A stretch of DNA of 64,000 nucleotides from Penelope pileata (Eukaryota; Chordata; Aves; Galliformes; Cracidae). Position numbers and translations under genes: made by a program. Under the pieces are notes generated by a model, which had not been told where the DNA came from, searched no databases, and saw only the letters and a list, made by a program, of their open reading frames with translations. This document shows, piece after piece, positions 14,001-27,800 of this stretch; position 1 is the first letter of the stretch; every line of letters begins with the position of its first letter. The stretch lies in assembly GCA_013396635.1 (NCBI GenBank), contig WBMW01000154.1, forward strand, positions 485,744 through 549,743, written 5' to 3'.

Positions 14001-17000
14001 CTCTACATTCTGCCATATTCTGTTTAAATTTATTTAAACATCCAATAAAAGATCGCTTGGATGTGGCTTTCCCTCATATCTCATGATCTCTGGAAACTAT
14101 TAGAACTCTAGTACTGGCTCTAATTTTCAAAATAGGCTGGTGGCTTTAGGTGAGGCAAGATTTGTGAAGGGGACAATGCTATGTGGCAGATTGGCAGAGC
14201 TAGGGAGTAAAACCAGGCACAATTATGAGGACACAACCCCCCAGGTCTGATTCACTGTAGCTGTAGCACCAGACACCTTCATTTTCCAAGGATAAAACAT
14301 GCTAACAATTTTGAAATTGTGTCAAGCAATTCTCCTCCTTGAAATCCAGCCCATTTTCTGTGTCTTAGGCTGGGCACCCAAAATCGCAGGCATTTTAGAA
14401 AATGCACTCTACTGCTTTTGTAACTCTTTTTCCTGTCCCTATGGATAAGACACTTCCCTTCAGATTTACTTTGTGAGTCAACAGGCAATCTATATGTGCA
14501 GGGCCTTTATTTATTCTTTCCTACGCCATCATTCAAGACCCCACAGTATATTGCTCACTGTTAAAACAATATAATTAGGCATGAAATATATGTTGCCAGG
14601 CTCTCCCCACTCTCACCTCACTCCCTCTCCTCTCCTATCATTTTTTTTCTGAGGAGAAAGGAAAGAAAACTTCTTTTCAGGATACATTGTAGGGAGTGCT
14701 CATGAATTGGCAATTTATTTTCTCCTGGGTTTGACACTGCCAGGCCCTTAGTGCTTGTATTGACTCTGGCTAAACACAGTGACAATTATTTTTGTTGGTC
14801 TCAAATCACCTTCTCCAGCGGAGTGTGAAGTCAGCAGGTTTTTTTTGCATGCTGAGCATACCCTTTCAGACACCCTAAGAAGAGCAGAGGGAAAGAGGAT
14901 GGCTTTTTTTAAATTTTTGTCCAGTTGCACTTTGACATTCTCTGAACGGATCTTTTGTTTCAAAGTAAGGAAAAGTAAGGGAGAGGCTTGTGTCTGAGTT
15001 GTGGGTCGATACTCAGGGGCAAGCAGAGCCAGAACACCCTTATCTGATGGGTACTGCTGCAGAAACCTGCTTTTACACCTGTACCCACTGGGAGCAATGC
15101 ATCCTCCCAAGCAGGATGCTCAGAGGGAGTTTTGAAAGTGAGGTCCTCCCACCCCTCCTTGCTCATGGATGAGCACCCAGTCGTCAATCTCCAGTCCTTC
15201 ACCTTCCTTCACCTTCCCTCCTCGTGCCACCAGGAACATGGTGTCTCCTAGACCTCCATAACACTCCAGAGGGCTGTGAGGATCCAGGGAGGTGAAGAGG
15301 GGCTGTTCCTTGGAAGTTACATTTAAGCAACCCTTGACAAAGATCCTCTGGAGTGTTCATGGCTTGTGGGATGTGCATTAACCAAAGTTAGAAAAAAAGC
15401 ATTTCATTTTATCCTCTCTGTCTCCACACATCTGTTCCTGGCAAGGCCCAGGGAAGGCCAAAACTCAAAGAGTATTGACACTGTAGATCGAGCCTGGGGA
15501 GCACTCTATAGACTGACCCAGGTATCAGCTACAGACACTTTGAACGAGATCTGTAGAGGTTTGCACACCATTAAAGATGCTTGGGATGCAAACCAAAAAG
15601 CCAGTCTTTCAGCCTTGGATGAACAAGATATCTTTATTGTCTCACAATGGTGAAATTTAGATTCAATACACTGTAGATCAGTTTTTCTCTGCCTACCCAC
15701 TCTGCAAAGAGGCTTTGACCATTTTCTGCTTTTCTAAGTGATACAGAAAGGCGAACTGCTTCATTCATTTTCTGGCCAGAAACACTGTAGATTAAGGTAG
15801 AACTTCTCTGGGGAGCAGATGGGGAAAGGTCCAAAAATGATCTTGTTTATATTTCTTCCTCAAATATTTTTGCTGTTTGTAACTCCCCTCTTCCAAAATT
15901 CTGAAAAATGTTAACAACAAAAACATCCCAAATTTACTTGTAAGATAAACTCTCATAGTGAGCACTGCTGCTTACTTGGAAAGAAAAACTTCCTGTCAGT
16001 TACAAAAGCATTTGTTCAATCACCCACTTCTAATATATAGAAGTGCGATGTAGAGTAAAATCTGAAGTTTCCATTGCCATATGAGGACTGTCTCCCATTA
16101 CCATTGCCTGTATAAGCAGCTTTACAGAACGCAAGGTCTGGAGGAGGGGTTGACCTGAGACATCCAGATTTCCTGTCTGTCCCACTCATTCCCAGCCCTG
16201 TGTACCATCAGCTTGTGTGTCAGGACGGGCAGCTGCAGACAGATGCCGTAGACCAGACCCTTGAAACAGGCTTAAAAGCAGCCTTCCAGGAAAAAATGAA
16301 GTGCTTGTTTTACCTCTGCTGTCCCAACAGTAGTTCCACCATGCCATGGGGCAATGAGTGCCAGGGCAGGAGCAGAGGGGAGTGTTCAAGGTATAGGAGT
16401 TGATGGAAACTTCTCAGTCTGCCTTTGCCCACCTGCCAGGACTGCTCTCAGGCCACATAGGACAGAGATTTGAGTGAAATTCCCCTAGTCCTAGGCAAAG
16501 ACCTTGGTGGTGTTGAGCTGAAGCCACTTGGGGAGTTTTGAAAACAGGACAGATCCTGCCTCCAAGAGGGTTAGTTACTTCAGCAATGAAAGGGGGAATT
16601 TCTATTCACCTACATGAGCAAAGAAACAAACGAATCTCTTTGACTTTATTGCCTCCCTGCTTTTGCACAGAACCACAGCACAGGCTCTGCAGAAGTCATC
16701 CCTCCCTGACCTCCTCTGCCTCCTTTACCCTGTTGCCCCCAAAGGGCTTTCTCCTTGGCCTTGCCCAGTACTTGGTGCACCACAGCGTGAGGGACTGAGC
16801 CAAACTGCTCCTTATTAGCTCCTGACGTCAGCTTCACAGCTCACATCAAGAACTCTTCCTGGTTGTTGGTGATTACCTTCAGCAACGCGTCATGACAAGC
16901 TGGAGGCTGGTGTGCTGGTGAGCTGGGGATGAAGGCCGGGGTGTTCCTCAGCAGCCATCCAGCTCCATCACCAGAGGCCACCTTTGCTGGTTGAGCTCTT

Positions 17001-20000
17001 GGGCTGTCTCTTTGCATCCTTCTCTTTGACAGACAATCCCTTTTGCCATGGTGTGACTGTCACCAGCTGCCGACTCTCTCTGGCAGGAGGGGAGAGCCAG
17101 CTGGGCACCTCAGGGGTTTCCAGCACTTCTTAAACTGAGCGTTAAGTCAGTTTGACAGGGATTGTTGTGCCAAATGCAGTAATTAATTAGGGAGACATGG
17201 TCCAGCACACGATGTTTCATTATCTAAGGCTCTTGACGTGCCATTACAGGGACTGTGCTAGCAGTGTCAAGGCCCATCAAGCTCCAGCCCTTCCCCCTGT
17301 GTGAGTTTTGTCAATTCATGCACCACTTCCCCCTCTTTGCTTTTTTTCCCCCTGCAATGCCTGTATTTAGCATCCAAAGCTCTTCCATTCCTGAAGATAC
17401 CAGTATCATGTCCTCTGTCCTCATAGCACCTCAGTATGACTCTAAACTAGAAGATGAAATTTGCTTTCACTCATCTTCTCCTTGGCTTTTGGACCGAAAA
17501 AGATGCCTCCTGGCAGTGTGAGTTTTCTGAGGGAACTGAGTATCCACTACTGGCTGTCCATGAGGTTCCTGGAGCTCAGTGCTTTTCTGTCAGAATGCCT
17601 CTCCCTGGAGGTGGAACAGCATCTCACTTCACCTTGCCTGTCCATGCTTGGAAAAATCCAGAGAATTCTGCTGTTCAGACTTGAAGCCATTTGTAAAGAG
17701 AAAGAACATCCTCCAGACTAGCTAACCTTGCAATAAAAATTTGGATCTCTCTTCATGAAATCTGTTCCCTGTCACTTGTATTTTATTTGCTCTGCATCTT
17801 GGTTTTTCAAGGAACAGAGCTGAAACAGAGCAGTGAGAGGCTGCAGAGCTGAAACAGTGCCACAGATAAGATCTTTCTGATCCCTCTCTGAACCAAACCA
17901 GCTCTGGCAATGAGACATAGGATTTCGATTTGAAGGATGTTCTGAGGAAAGTGAAGGCACCACAGCTCATCAGAATAGCTCTGGCAGTGGAGGATGCATC
18001 TCCTCTCCTGCGTGTTTTAGAAATGACAGTCTCAAATTTGGTTCCTGGGCACATGCCTGCATCTACTCCCAGTTTGGAGTCTCCATCAATGACATGTCTT
18101 CTGGGTATAAGAACTGAGACCAGGAAGAGGTGCAGTGTCCTCATTGCTGTATGAACACATAGAATTCCTGCCTGAAAGAATGAGCAGAGTTTTTTAACAG
18201 CAGAGGCGTTGCTGTCATGGTTTTATAGGTAGAGCAGGAGGCAAAAAGAGCAAGTCTTTTGCCAAAATCCAGGAAGAAAATTGTCAATGGGATCACTAAG
18301 AAGACATTTACATGATTTACATGATCTTGAACTCAGCCCTATTATTGCACCTGCTGGAATTATTTCTCCGTAATTTGAGGCAAGCAAAGGTGACAGTATT
18401 TGGAATCAAATGTTATTTAGATCAGCTGTGTATGACTTTTTGAGTTTTTGAAGAACACATGTAGATTGGCGAAGAACTAGAGAAATACTTAGGATGTTTA
18501 TGTTACCTAAATTCAAGACATTTGAGTATTAATGGTTGGTATGAGCATTTCCAGCAACTGAACTTTGAGAATCACAATTCTCAGAACAATCCCATTCATT
18601 ATTTCTGCCCACTTCACTTGAAACTCTGATTTCCAAATGAAAATTCAGGGAGGAAAAACACATATTAAAAGAAAAAAATAAATAGAAGGATTCCAACAAC
18701 TGATTTTCATTTGAACATCTTGTACTGATTTTCCTTCTTTATAATTATGCAAAATAGAGTGCATCTTTTCTTAATTAAATGGGTAATGACTAGTTTGGTA
18801 GCCAGCAGAGCAGTGCCTTCAGAGAAAAGATAGTATTTGAAAGCAGAGGTTACACACAGAGCCCTCTCAAACAGATCTTTGTGCCAGAGGCTTTGTTTTG
18901 ATACTAGAAACATTTCCACTACAGCAGCCTCTGATGGCAGTCATGTGCGGGATTAGGAACTGACTCCATTCAAATAACAGACAGCTGTTTGGAGTGAAAA
19001 CTCGTCTCTGTCAATTTGCACTCAAAGAAGGCAGAGGGAAAGGAAAAAAAAAGACCCTGGGCCTGGGAATTATTGTAGCTTAATCCCTCCTTTGGCAGGA
19101 GATAAAACTAAGGCTTTCCAATGCTCTATAATTTCTTGCATTGACCTGGAAAGAGATTTCTCTATTCACTGGGCTGTAAACCTCCTTTTTGATATTTACT
19201 ACATGATGTACAAGAACTGAATCTCCAGCAGAGAAAACATGCCATGTTGGGCTAGGAGCCTGGGAAGAAACTTAGTCTCAGTTTAAATAACTGAGTGCAG
19301 CAGGGACGCACAGTAGCTGTTAAAACCACTTACGGATTGTTCTTTTAACTTCCAGCTGAAGGTTTTCTCATTTTCTGCAGAAGTGGCTGTGATTTCCAGA
19401 AGTGGGTGATGATTTATAGTGATCATCTCTTTGCATACTGAATTTCAAACTCTAGAGCAGGGCCTGATTTTTCAGATGGGGTGAACAACCCTTCTAAAAA
19501 TTCAAATATTTTTGGAAAAAAAAAAAAGAGATCAATGGAAAAGAACCTCTGGAAACTGCAACTGAAGGCACAACTAAGGGGTGAGCTGTGCTAATGCCAT
19601 AGAGCACATAGGTACTTCTGGTTCTTTTTGTGCTTCTCACTGGCATCATAAGCAGGTTTTTGCAAAAGATGTTTCTTTTGCTTTTCAGGGGAAAAAGTGA
19701 CTGTACCAAGAGATGATCCCTAAGCACAACAGAATGAATGGCAAAACTGTGATCAACATTCAGGTCTGTGCGCACCTGTAGCCATTCCTTTTCCTTTGTC
19801 TTCCTTTGCATAATTGCATTCTAAAAATCAAGAGAACGGCATTTAATTCATTAGAAATGGATTTCATTAGGAAATTAAATATCTCCTTTGAGGCTACTTG
19901 GGAAAGATTTGATGGAGGCCTTTCATAGTTCTGGATGTCATCTCAACTGAAAAGTTTTGCAAGATGGTATGAAAAACAGAGGAAAAGCTCTGACAGTGCT

Positions 20001-21840
20001 AGAACATGCTATTTTGACGTTTTGAAATTAAATTTCCTTTGGTGTTTCTTTTGGAGGTTACTTTGGATTTACGTTTTCTCTTTCCCACGTCACAGGCTTT
20101 GCTACCAAACTGGCTGTGGCATCTCCATGACACAGCTGGCGGAGCAGTGCTGGGACACGTGACTGGAGGTGGGTGTTGCACAGGGTTGTTCCATTCTCTT
20201 GCCCACAGCTGACCCCTGTGGAAACATTCAGTGTCTAAATGAAAACCCATCCATTTCCTTGAAATAAAGCATTTGGGACAGTCCAAGAAAACAGATTTAT
20301 TTATCTAATTGTTAATAATTTATATCTCATTTATTTGAATGGAGGGGGGAGAGTTTTCTTCACGTAAGATTGTAGAAAAGGCTGAGTTTTATGCCCATGT
20401 GGAACAAAGCCAGACAACAGAATACTGAAACTCTCTGTGAAACAGAACTCCTGCCCCTTGAGGGCTACAGAAGCCCACATGGAGGGTGTCCAAGCAGCTA
20501 GCCCATAGCCAGGAGAAACATCCTCTGTCAACATGATGCAAGGAGAAGAGTGGGAAAGAAGGGGATGGAGAAGCGATTTTGCAAAACGTTTTCCCCGCTT
20601 TGTTTGGATTGGAGGCCTCTTTCACCATGGCTCAGTGGATGGCCTTCGGATTGCTTGGAAATTGTGCCCAGTCCATTCTTGTGCAGAGGAGGAGGGACTG
20701 TTTGCTATGGCCAGTGCCAAGATGCTCAGCAACCTACAGGAAGGAAGGCCTTGTTCTTCGGGAAAAAAAAGGCCCAAACCACCCTTGAGCTCAGAAGCAA
20801 GGAGACATGGATGCTATCCCAAGACCAGTGCTCATTCTGGGTGGCCTTGGACAAGTCACATTGCTGACTCTGTTCAGCCTTGCCTGAAATAGAAGGATGA
20901 AGCACGGCAGGGGGCTATCATTCCCTGATAGAAGGAATGTTGCACACCAGGAGCCACTGGCAAAACCCCCTATGGATGAAATGGGCTTTGTAGTTTTTCT
21001 TCAGTTCCCTGCTATTGTGTCAAAATCAGTATCTTTGGAAATATCTGCACGGTCTTTTGAGAGAAGTCCCAAGGAGATGGCATGAGATGCTGCCCTGGAA
21101 ACTAACTGCTGCCCTGGGGTATGCTGCAGCTGTGTGCACCGAAGTCAGGAGCTTGGCATGGACACCAGGTACTGGGTCTGTGTGGACAAAGCCGAGGGTG
21201 CTCTGGGATACATTGTGTTGTGCCCAGGCACAAAGACATGAAGAGTAAGGGTTTCCATTGCCTCATCTGAATTTTCCAGTATTTTGTGTCACAGATTGCA
21301 TGCTGTGTCATCTAGATCGCTCACACTGACAAATAAAATTACTGATCATCTGCCTGCAATTAGAGCCTATGGCAGGAAATTCTTGGTAGTATCCTCTGTA
21401 TGGAAGCCCATATTACAAAAATGGCAGTTGGAAGATGTCCAGGCTCCATTAGGGAACCTGGACCTTTCTCACAATGCTCACGTTCCCTCTATGTTGTTAA
21501 CCCTGTACACCTGCTTGAACAAACTTTCTGGTCTCTCTGTGTTATTCAAAGGCACTTTTCTTCCATGTAGTTCAAAATATGGTGATAGATGCAAGTGAGT
21601 CACTTCAGGGTTAGACTAAAAATGAGCCAATCTCAAATCCAGCTCTTCTGGACTTTCCTCCAGAATGTGGAATATCCTTTTGGGGTTTGCAGTGCAGTAT
21701 GAAAACATCAAAATGTCCCCTTCCTTTCCGTTCAGCAAAGATGGAAAAGTTTACTTCCAGTCATCCTTTTCTGGTTAGAATCTTCTCTACCCCATCTATG
21801 GGCTAGGGAATATTATTATCTTTAACTAAATAACTGTATT
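11016..21840. other. Unique noncoding DNA, no repeats recognised
   Basis: About 10.8 kb carries no CR1 signature, RNA gene or recognisable exon. A somewhat GC-richer patch lies at about 12.40-12.90 kb, but CpG is too sparse for a CpG-island promoter. Open frames up to about 176 codons (minus strand, 12.40-12.93 kb) are low-complexity and unlike any family I know. An A-run sits near 19.52 kb. Confidence 0.55.
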
Positions 21841-24800
21841 TTTCTTTTTTTTTTTATCCCTCTCCCTTTCTTTACCACTAAAGAAAATATCTGAAAATGG
21901 TAATTTTTTCCTTCAAAAATCTTTCTTTGTTTTTCAAATTATTTCTGCACTGGAAATATACAGACAAAATTATGTATGACCTGTACTCTGTAAATTCTAA
22001 TACATTAAGGAAGCTTTGCATATTAACAGTAATGGAGCTGGTGTTCATTTGCAATTTTGTTTTTTATAATTTTACCAATGTAAAAGAATTTTTAAGAAAA
22101 GCACAGAATGGAAAAGAAAAAGAAGGGGAGAAACAAAACCCCCAGGCCTTGGACATAAAGTAATTGCCATTTTTATGAGGGAAAACTTGAACAGAGATTA
22201 AGGAGAAGATGGGAAAAAAAAAAAGAAACCCTAACCACAAAATGTTGATTTTACGAAATATTTTCCATTAGCTCCCAACAGAGTGGGAGAATATTGAAAT
22301 ATTGATCTCTTTTATACCTATCAGGCATGCAGCTCCATGCCATAACTCCTTACTGAATGCCTGGAGCTCTGCACTCCTGTTCTTCAGCCACAAAAGCATG
22401 AATGTATGCACTGATGCATTGGGGCAGAGGCAGATGATCTTACATGGGTGTTTCTCTCTTCTGTACTTGTGCCAGGTCCTTCTCATTATTTTACTTGGAT
22501 AATCTGTATCTGCAAGAAATTATCCCATCAACATTTCATTTGGAGAGGAAGTCTGGTCCGGTCAGAGGAGAAGTCAAGCTCATCCTCTGTACACTTCGGC
22601 TATATAAATTGAACTGAGGGGATGCTTTCTTCAAAGAACCATTTATTTATAAGGAACTTTTCTAATCCATATAGTGAGGATCAAAACTTCATTGCAGACA
22701 CTTTAAACCACGAGACAAAAATGAACTTACCCTTCTGTTAGATCATTTGCCTTGGAACAACATGAAGGGGCAACATTTTTGAGATATTTTTCATTCCCCA
22801 TGAGTCCCCAGTATTGTGAGGGGAGATTTTATGAAGCTGTGTACATAGTCTTGAGTTACATAGCACCGTGCAGGCATCCATCTGGAGAAGGAAGAGAGGA
22901 TTCATACGGCTGTTAGTTCCCCACATTAGGCTGCTTGTGGAGTTAACCTCCCAGTGCTCCCACAGACACAGCACTACCAAGCCCTGTGCACATATGGAAG
23001 TAAAAGCTCAGAAATTTGCACATGATGGAGCAGTCATTATGTACTCAGCTTGGCCTTGCAAGCCATCAGGCTCCATGAGGAATTGTATCAACAGATGAAA
23101 AGCTATGGGCTTGGTCTGCAGATCATCATGAGTCTGCTGCCTTTGAAACCCTGTGCTTGAGCTCAGGCTTGAAGCTCCAAGGCTGGGTGGCTCCCTCCAG
23201 TTGTCATCATGCTGCCTTTCGACTCCAAACTCAAGTGTAACTCAAATTTCCCTTCAGTGTACACATGAGAACATCATTGAACTACATTGATTCTTTCGAG
23301 TATGTTTCTCTTCCCTGCATTTAGGTCCCACGGACAGGGGCTTGGCTGTATAACCTGCTGGAGTCACTATGATAGCTCATACTCTTAACATCCCTGCAAT
23401 ATGCTGGAAACACTCCCTTGGCTTCATGTACCCCTTACATTAGACAAGGACAAAAACAAGCAAAAGTAGAAAATTCCTTATAGGCAGGTAACTCCAGATC
23501 TCTGGCACTGAAGACAACTACTCTTCTGTCAGACCAACATTGCAATAGGATTAATTTAAGGTGCCTATAATTTTTGTATTATCTGCTTAAATCAGTTCAG
23601 TGAGGACATTTCAGCAGCCTTTCAGAATCAATGAAGTTTTTTCCCTTTACACTGCACTGTGGTTTTCTGGAGAAGCACACAGGACAACTGGTATTGCTCT
23701 GGGGATAGTGTTTGTAGAGCTGGATACTGTTATCTCCATGCTTCAGTTTCCATAAGGACAAAAACAAGGGTATTGATGCTTTCCAGCTCTGTGAGCTCGT
23801 TTGAACTCTATTGCCAAGAAGAACTAGATAATAGTGGATAGCATGGTTACCATGAGCTTTGTTGCTCAAACACATCCCTGGGGGAAGACAAATAAAAACA
23901 AACAAACCCCCTATAAATAAATTTCTTACATTAGAGAAAAGCAATGCTCTGGCACCACACCACAGACTGTCTGATTGCTGAGCAGCTGGCATCTGCGTGC
24001 TCTCTAAGCAAGAGAAGGCTGAGAAGAAGTGCAGGAAAGTTTTTTGCCTGCTATTCCATTTGTTGGTGGGGCACCAGTGCTGGTGGTGCTGCCCTGTGGA
24101 CATGGCAATGTTGAAACCCAGAGGACCATGTTAAGAAGGTCAGAAGATGCATGGAATTGCCTTGCTGGTGCTCATCCACAGACATAAAAAATAGACCCGA
24201 ATTCATGTTCAGCTACCCTGTGACCACAGTTTTTTGTGGAGTTGAGTCTGGAGGTTTATGGCAGGAATAGCAGGAGCCAAAGCCCCCTGGACCTCTCCAT
24301 GTTTTGTGAACGCTCCCTCAGTACTGCAGCTGAGATAGGCTGTCCTGCCAGGAGACATGCTGAAAGAGAAAAGGGCAGGCAAGCATAACCTTGAAGCCAA
24401 AGTTTCAGATTTCTAGAATTGTGTGAGATGAGACCTCGAGCAATAGCTGGAGTATGAAAAGATGAGCCTGGTGAATTTTTGTTTCCTCTGTTATAATTAT
24501 CTATGGATTTCCTGCCTTTCTTTCAAAAATGCAATCTTCGGCTGATATAATGAAATATAGTATGTATTTATTTTCCTTTTGTGATTTTTCCATTTAACAA
24601 GCACATTCAGAATCAGAGTGAAGGGATAAATAAAAATAAACTAAAACCAAAGTAAAATTTGAGTTTTATGTGTATCAACAATCTGACAGTCTTTAATTTG
24701 AGAAATGAAGCATATCTTATTTCATTTACCAACTGAGTTAATAATTATGGCTCCTAAATAATAAGACATTCTGTAGCCTGAAGTCCTCATTCTGAGTATA

Positions 24801-27800
24801 TATTTATATTAGCAGTTAAGTATACTTTTCATGGACAATTAAGACATTATTCACTCCTAGCTATTCACAGACATCTCAGGAGGCAATGGGGGGAGAAGGA
24901 ATTATAAAGTCACAAGGATAATAACAGTCAAAGACCCTTTCCTCTTCTTGTGATATTGATTTTCAGAATATAAACAGAGGCACAGAATGCTGGATCTTGG
25001 TAATACACCTATTTTAAAAGCCAGTTGTTGAGTAAATAGACCTCTGTGGGGATATGTTTGTTTGAAAAGTCCCTTGGGATTAGAGAATATTAGCCCGGCA
25101 TTCAGCCCAAGACCTATTTTGTGAGGCGTCTTTGTTACTTTGTCAGCTTTCTAAAGCCCTTTATGATAGGTCTCAGCCCTGGTGATATTTATTCAAGTAA
25201 ACCTAAGAATCAGAGTTAAGATGCAGCTGTTCCAACATTGTGGACATCTTTGAGTCTCAGTGCAGAACATCTCAGAGCAGACTAATAAAGTATTCACATG
25301 CAAGCCTTCAGAGTGCCACTTCGCCATTTTCCACAGTCAATACCTTTTACTAATTAATTCTGGCCCTGCATCATTTTGCTCAGACACGTGAACTAGAGAG
25401 TGATTTACCTACCACTGGTTTGCACACCAGGCCCTGATTTTAACGAGGCTAATCCTAGTGCTCCTGTTTGCAGCGCTGCATTCTGCCCTTCCTCTGAGGA
25501 GCAGAGGGTTTATATTTTTGTATTTGCCCGCCAAAGAAAACAAAGTCATGCTCTGCCAGCAGGGCATCCTCTAGGTCCTTACCTCTCAACTTCATCTGTA
25601 CTCATGCAGCAGCCACGTGGGAAGAACATTCCCAGGCTGGACCAATCTTCCCCCGCTAGCTTTGCTATCAAACCAGGTTACCAAAACCACATGAATTAAA
25701 TCATTCTGAAACAGTAATTAATAAAAGGCAGCTCTGATTATTATGATTATTATTTTGCCATAGTTCCTGGTTCACTTTAAGTGTTGAAGTTTATCAGCTA
25801 ACTTGAGTCAAAATGCATTTATTCACTCAATTTTCAGCTTGAGTCAGCTAATTCAGACCATAAGAGAAGTTAAGTGTAATCCCATGAACCCAACCTAGAG
25901 CTATCTGCCACTGAACAGGCTTTTCTTTTTGGCTTGAGTGTTTCACCAGGCCCTTGAAAAGTAGAAGAGGTAGATTTTTATTTGTCATTTGGATGTGCTT
26001 GTGGTGTTCAATGTGATAAAAGAAAAATAAATAATGAAGATCTTTAGTATGTCCAACTGGATGACATTAAGCCTTTTCCATGTGCTCTGTCTCCTCTTTC
26101 ATGAGCCATACATTGGATAAGCAAAACGGCAAGAACACAAGATTGATTTTCATAACAGAGACTGATATTTGAATTTCACTGCTACGTTGTGTCACAAGAT
26201 GAGTGTAAATCACAGGAGTACAGCAGACATGAGCAGCAAACTCGGAAGGAAAAAAATAGAAAATAAGAACTCCCGTAACAGCCTATATTGCAATCCCACA
26301 CACCATTCCCATCCATCTCCCTTACAAAAGGAAGAAGGAATCCTAAAACCACAGGAGTCCTCAATTTTGAAGTCTCTCTCAAATGTAGGTGTCTACTGAG
26401 GCCAAAAATATCCTTGCAGTGAGCACTGTGGTCCCAGTGAAATCAAGGGTATAATGGGCAAGGTTGAAGAGACATTGCTGCAGAAATGAGCAAGTCAGCT
26501 GCAGCTCTTGATTTTTCAGACTTGGTGTGAGGTTGGCTTAATGGTCCCAACATCAGAGGGATCTCAGCATAAGCATCTATATAACTTCAAAACTCTGATT
26601 TTCCTCTGCCCACCTGCACACCAGGAGGCTCGTGATGTCTATCTTGAAGGTGTGTTTGGTAAATGAGTACTTGGAAGGCATTATACACTCCCTGTGCAGA
26701 AGAAACTACTCACCCTGAGTGTTATCACGAACATCCAGTCTCCTGGCCTATATTTTAGAGAGCGTGGTGTTTCATTTTAATAGCAAACCCACAGCTGCAG
26801 TGTTGTTTGTTTCCACAGGTGGATTGAAGTAGATGCCGTTTTAATCGCTGAACTCGACCATGAGAAATCATAGACCCCTGTTCCAAAGGCAAGATCTTCC
26901 ACAAACATGAGGTTTGCTACGGGAAAGCATTTCTTTGGACAGAACACAGATGGATTGTAGGGACAGACAGAAACCCACTGTTAGTGAGGCTGAAGAGAAA
27001 AACCTGGGTGGAATCCAGAACTTAACTTGGGTAAATAAAACGGTACATTTCTATGAAAAGCTTCAAGAATAAGCAGACTTTTTTAAATACACTCTTTCTG
27101 GAAGTTGCAGCGTACAGTATTCTCTTTCAGGAATGATACTACAGGACACAAACATTGCAATATTTTCTCATTAAATAACTGAAGAGAGAAAATAGATATA
27201 CAACTCATATGGGGCTGGAGCTGGAATATCTCCAGCCTATTTTGCTTTGAGTTCTAACCAAGCAGAGGATGGGTTTGAAGGAAACTCATTTTCCTTTATA
27301 ATCAGGTATCTATTCCCAGCTGGTTCCTTCAGCTCTTGTTGTAGGCACGGCAAGATCGTGACGTACCCATCTACGTGGAGCTCATCCCTTTCCACTGGCA
27401 ATACAGGGAGCCCAACCACAACTGTCCACTGAATACGTAGGCAGCAAAACTGGGAATTCCACAGAAACTGCACCTTCCCAGGTTCTGGGGCCAGGTCTGT
27501 GCTTCCTCGTTCAAGAAAAACATATATAAGTAGTTGTTCAACATGAGCACATACCTGAAACTCAGTGGAAATTAGGTGGATGAGGAAGTGTGCTGCTTAA
27601 ATGCACCGTACATGAATATGCAGGGAGAGGGTGGGAGGGAAACCAGACATTTTACATTCATTTAGGTTAAAACATGAATTCAGCTTTGACCACAGCCACT
27701 TTCTGTGAATATTCAAGAGCAGAACTATCCGAGCATGAAAGTTTTTTGACAGCAAATGTTCAGCTATTTGGTGAAAGCAAATTTGCGTGTTTAAAAAGTG

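Noticed and set aside
23597..24103. Minus-strand open frame of 168 codons
   Set aside because: No recognisable motif or family; composition like random AT-rich DNA; no supporting signals.
27237..27473. Overlapping frames on both strands with locally higher CpG and a TGACGTA motif, considered as an exon or CRE-containing element
   Set aside because: No recognisable protein on either strand, no good splice-site pair, and a single CRE-like half-site is weak evidence.
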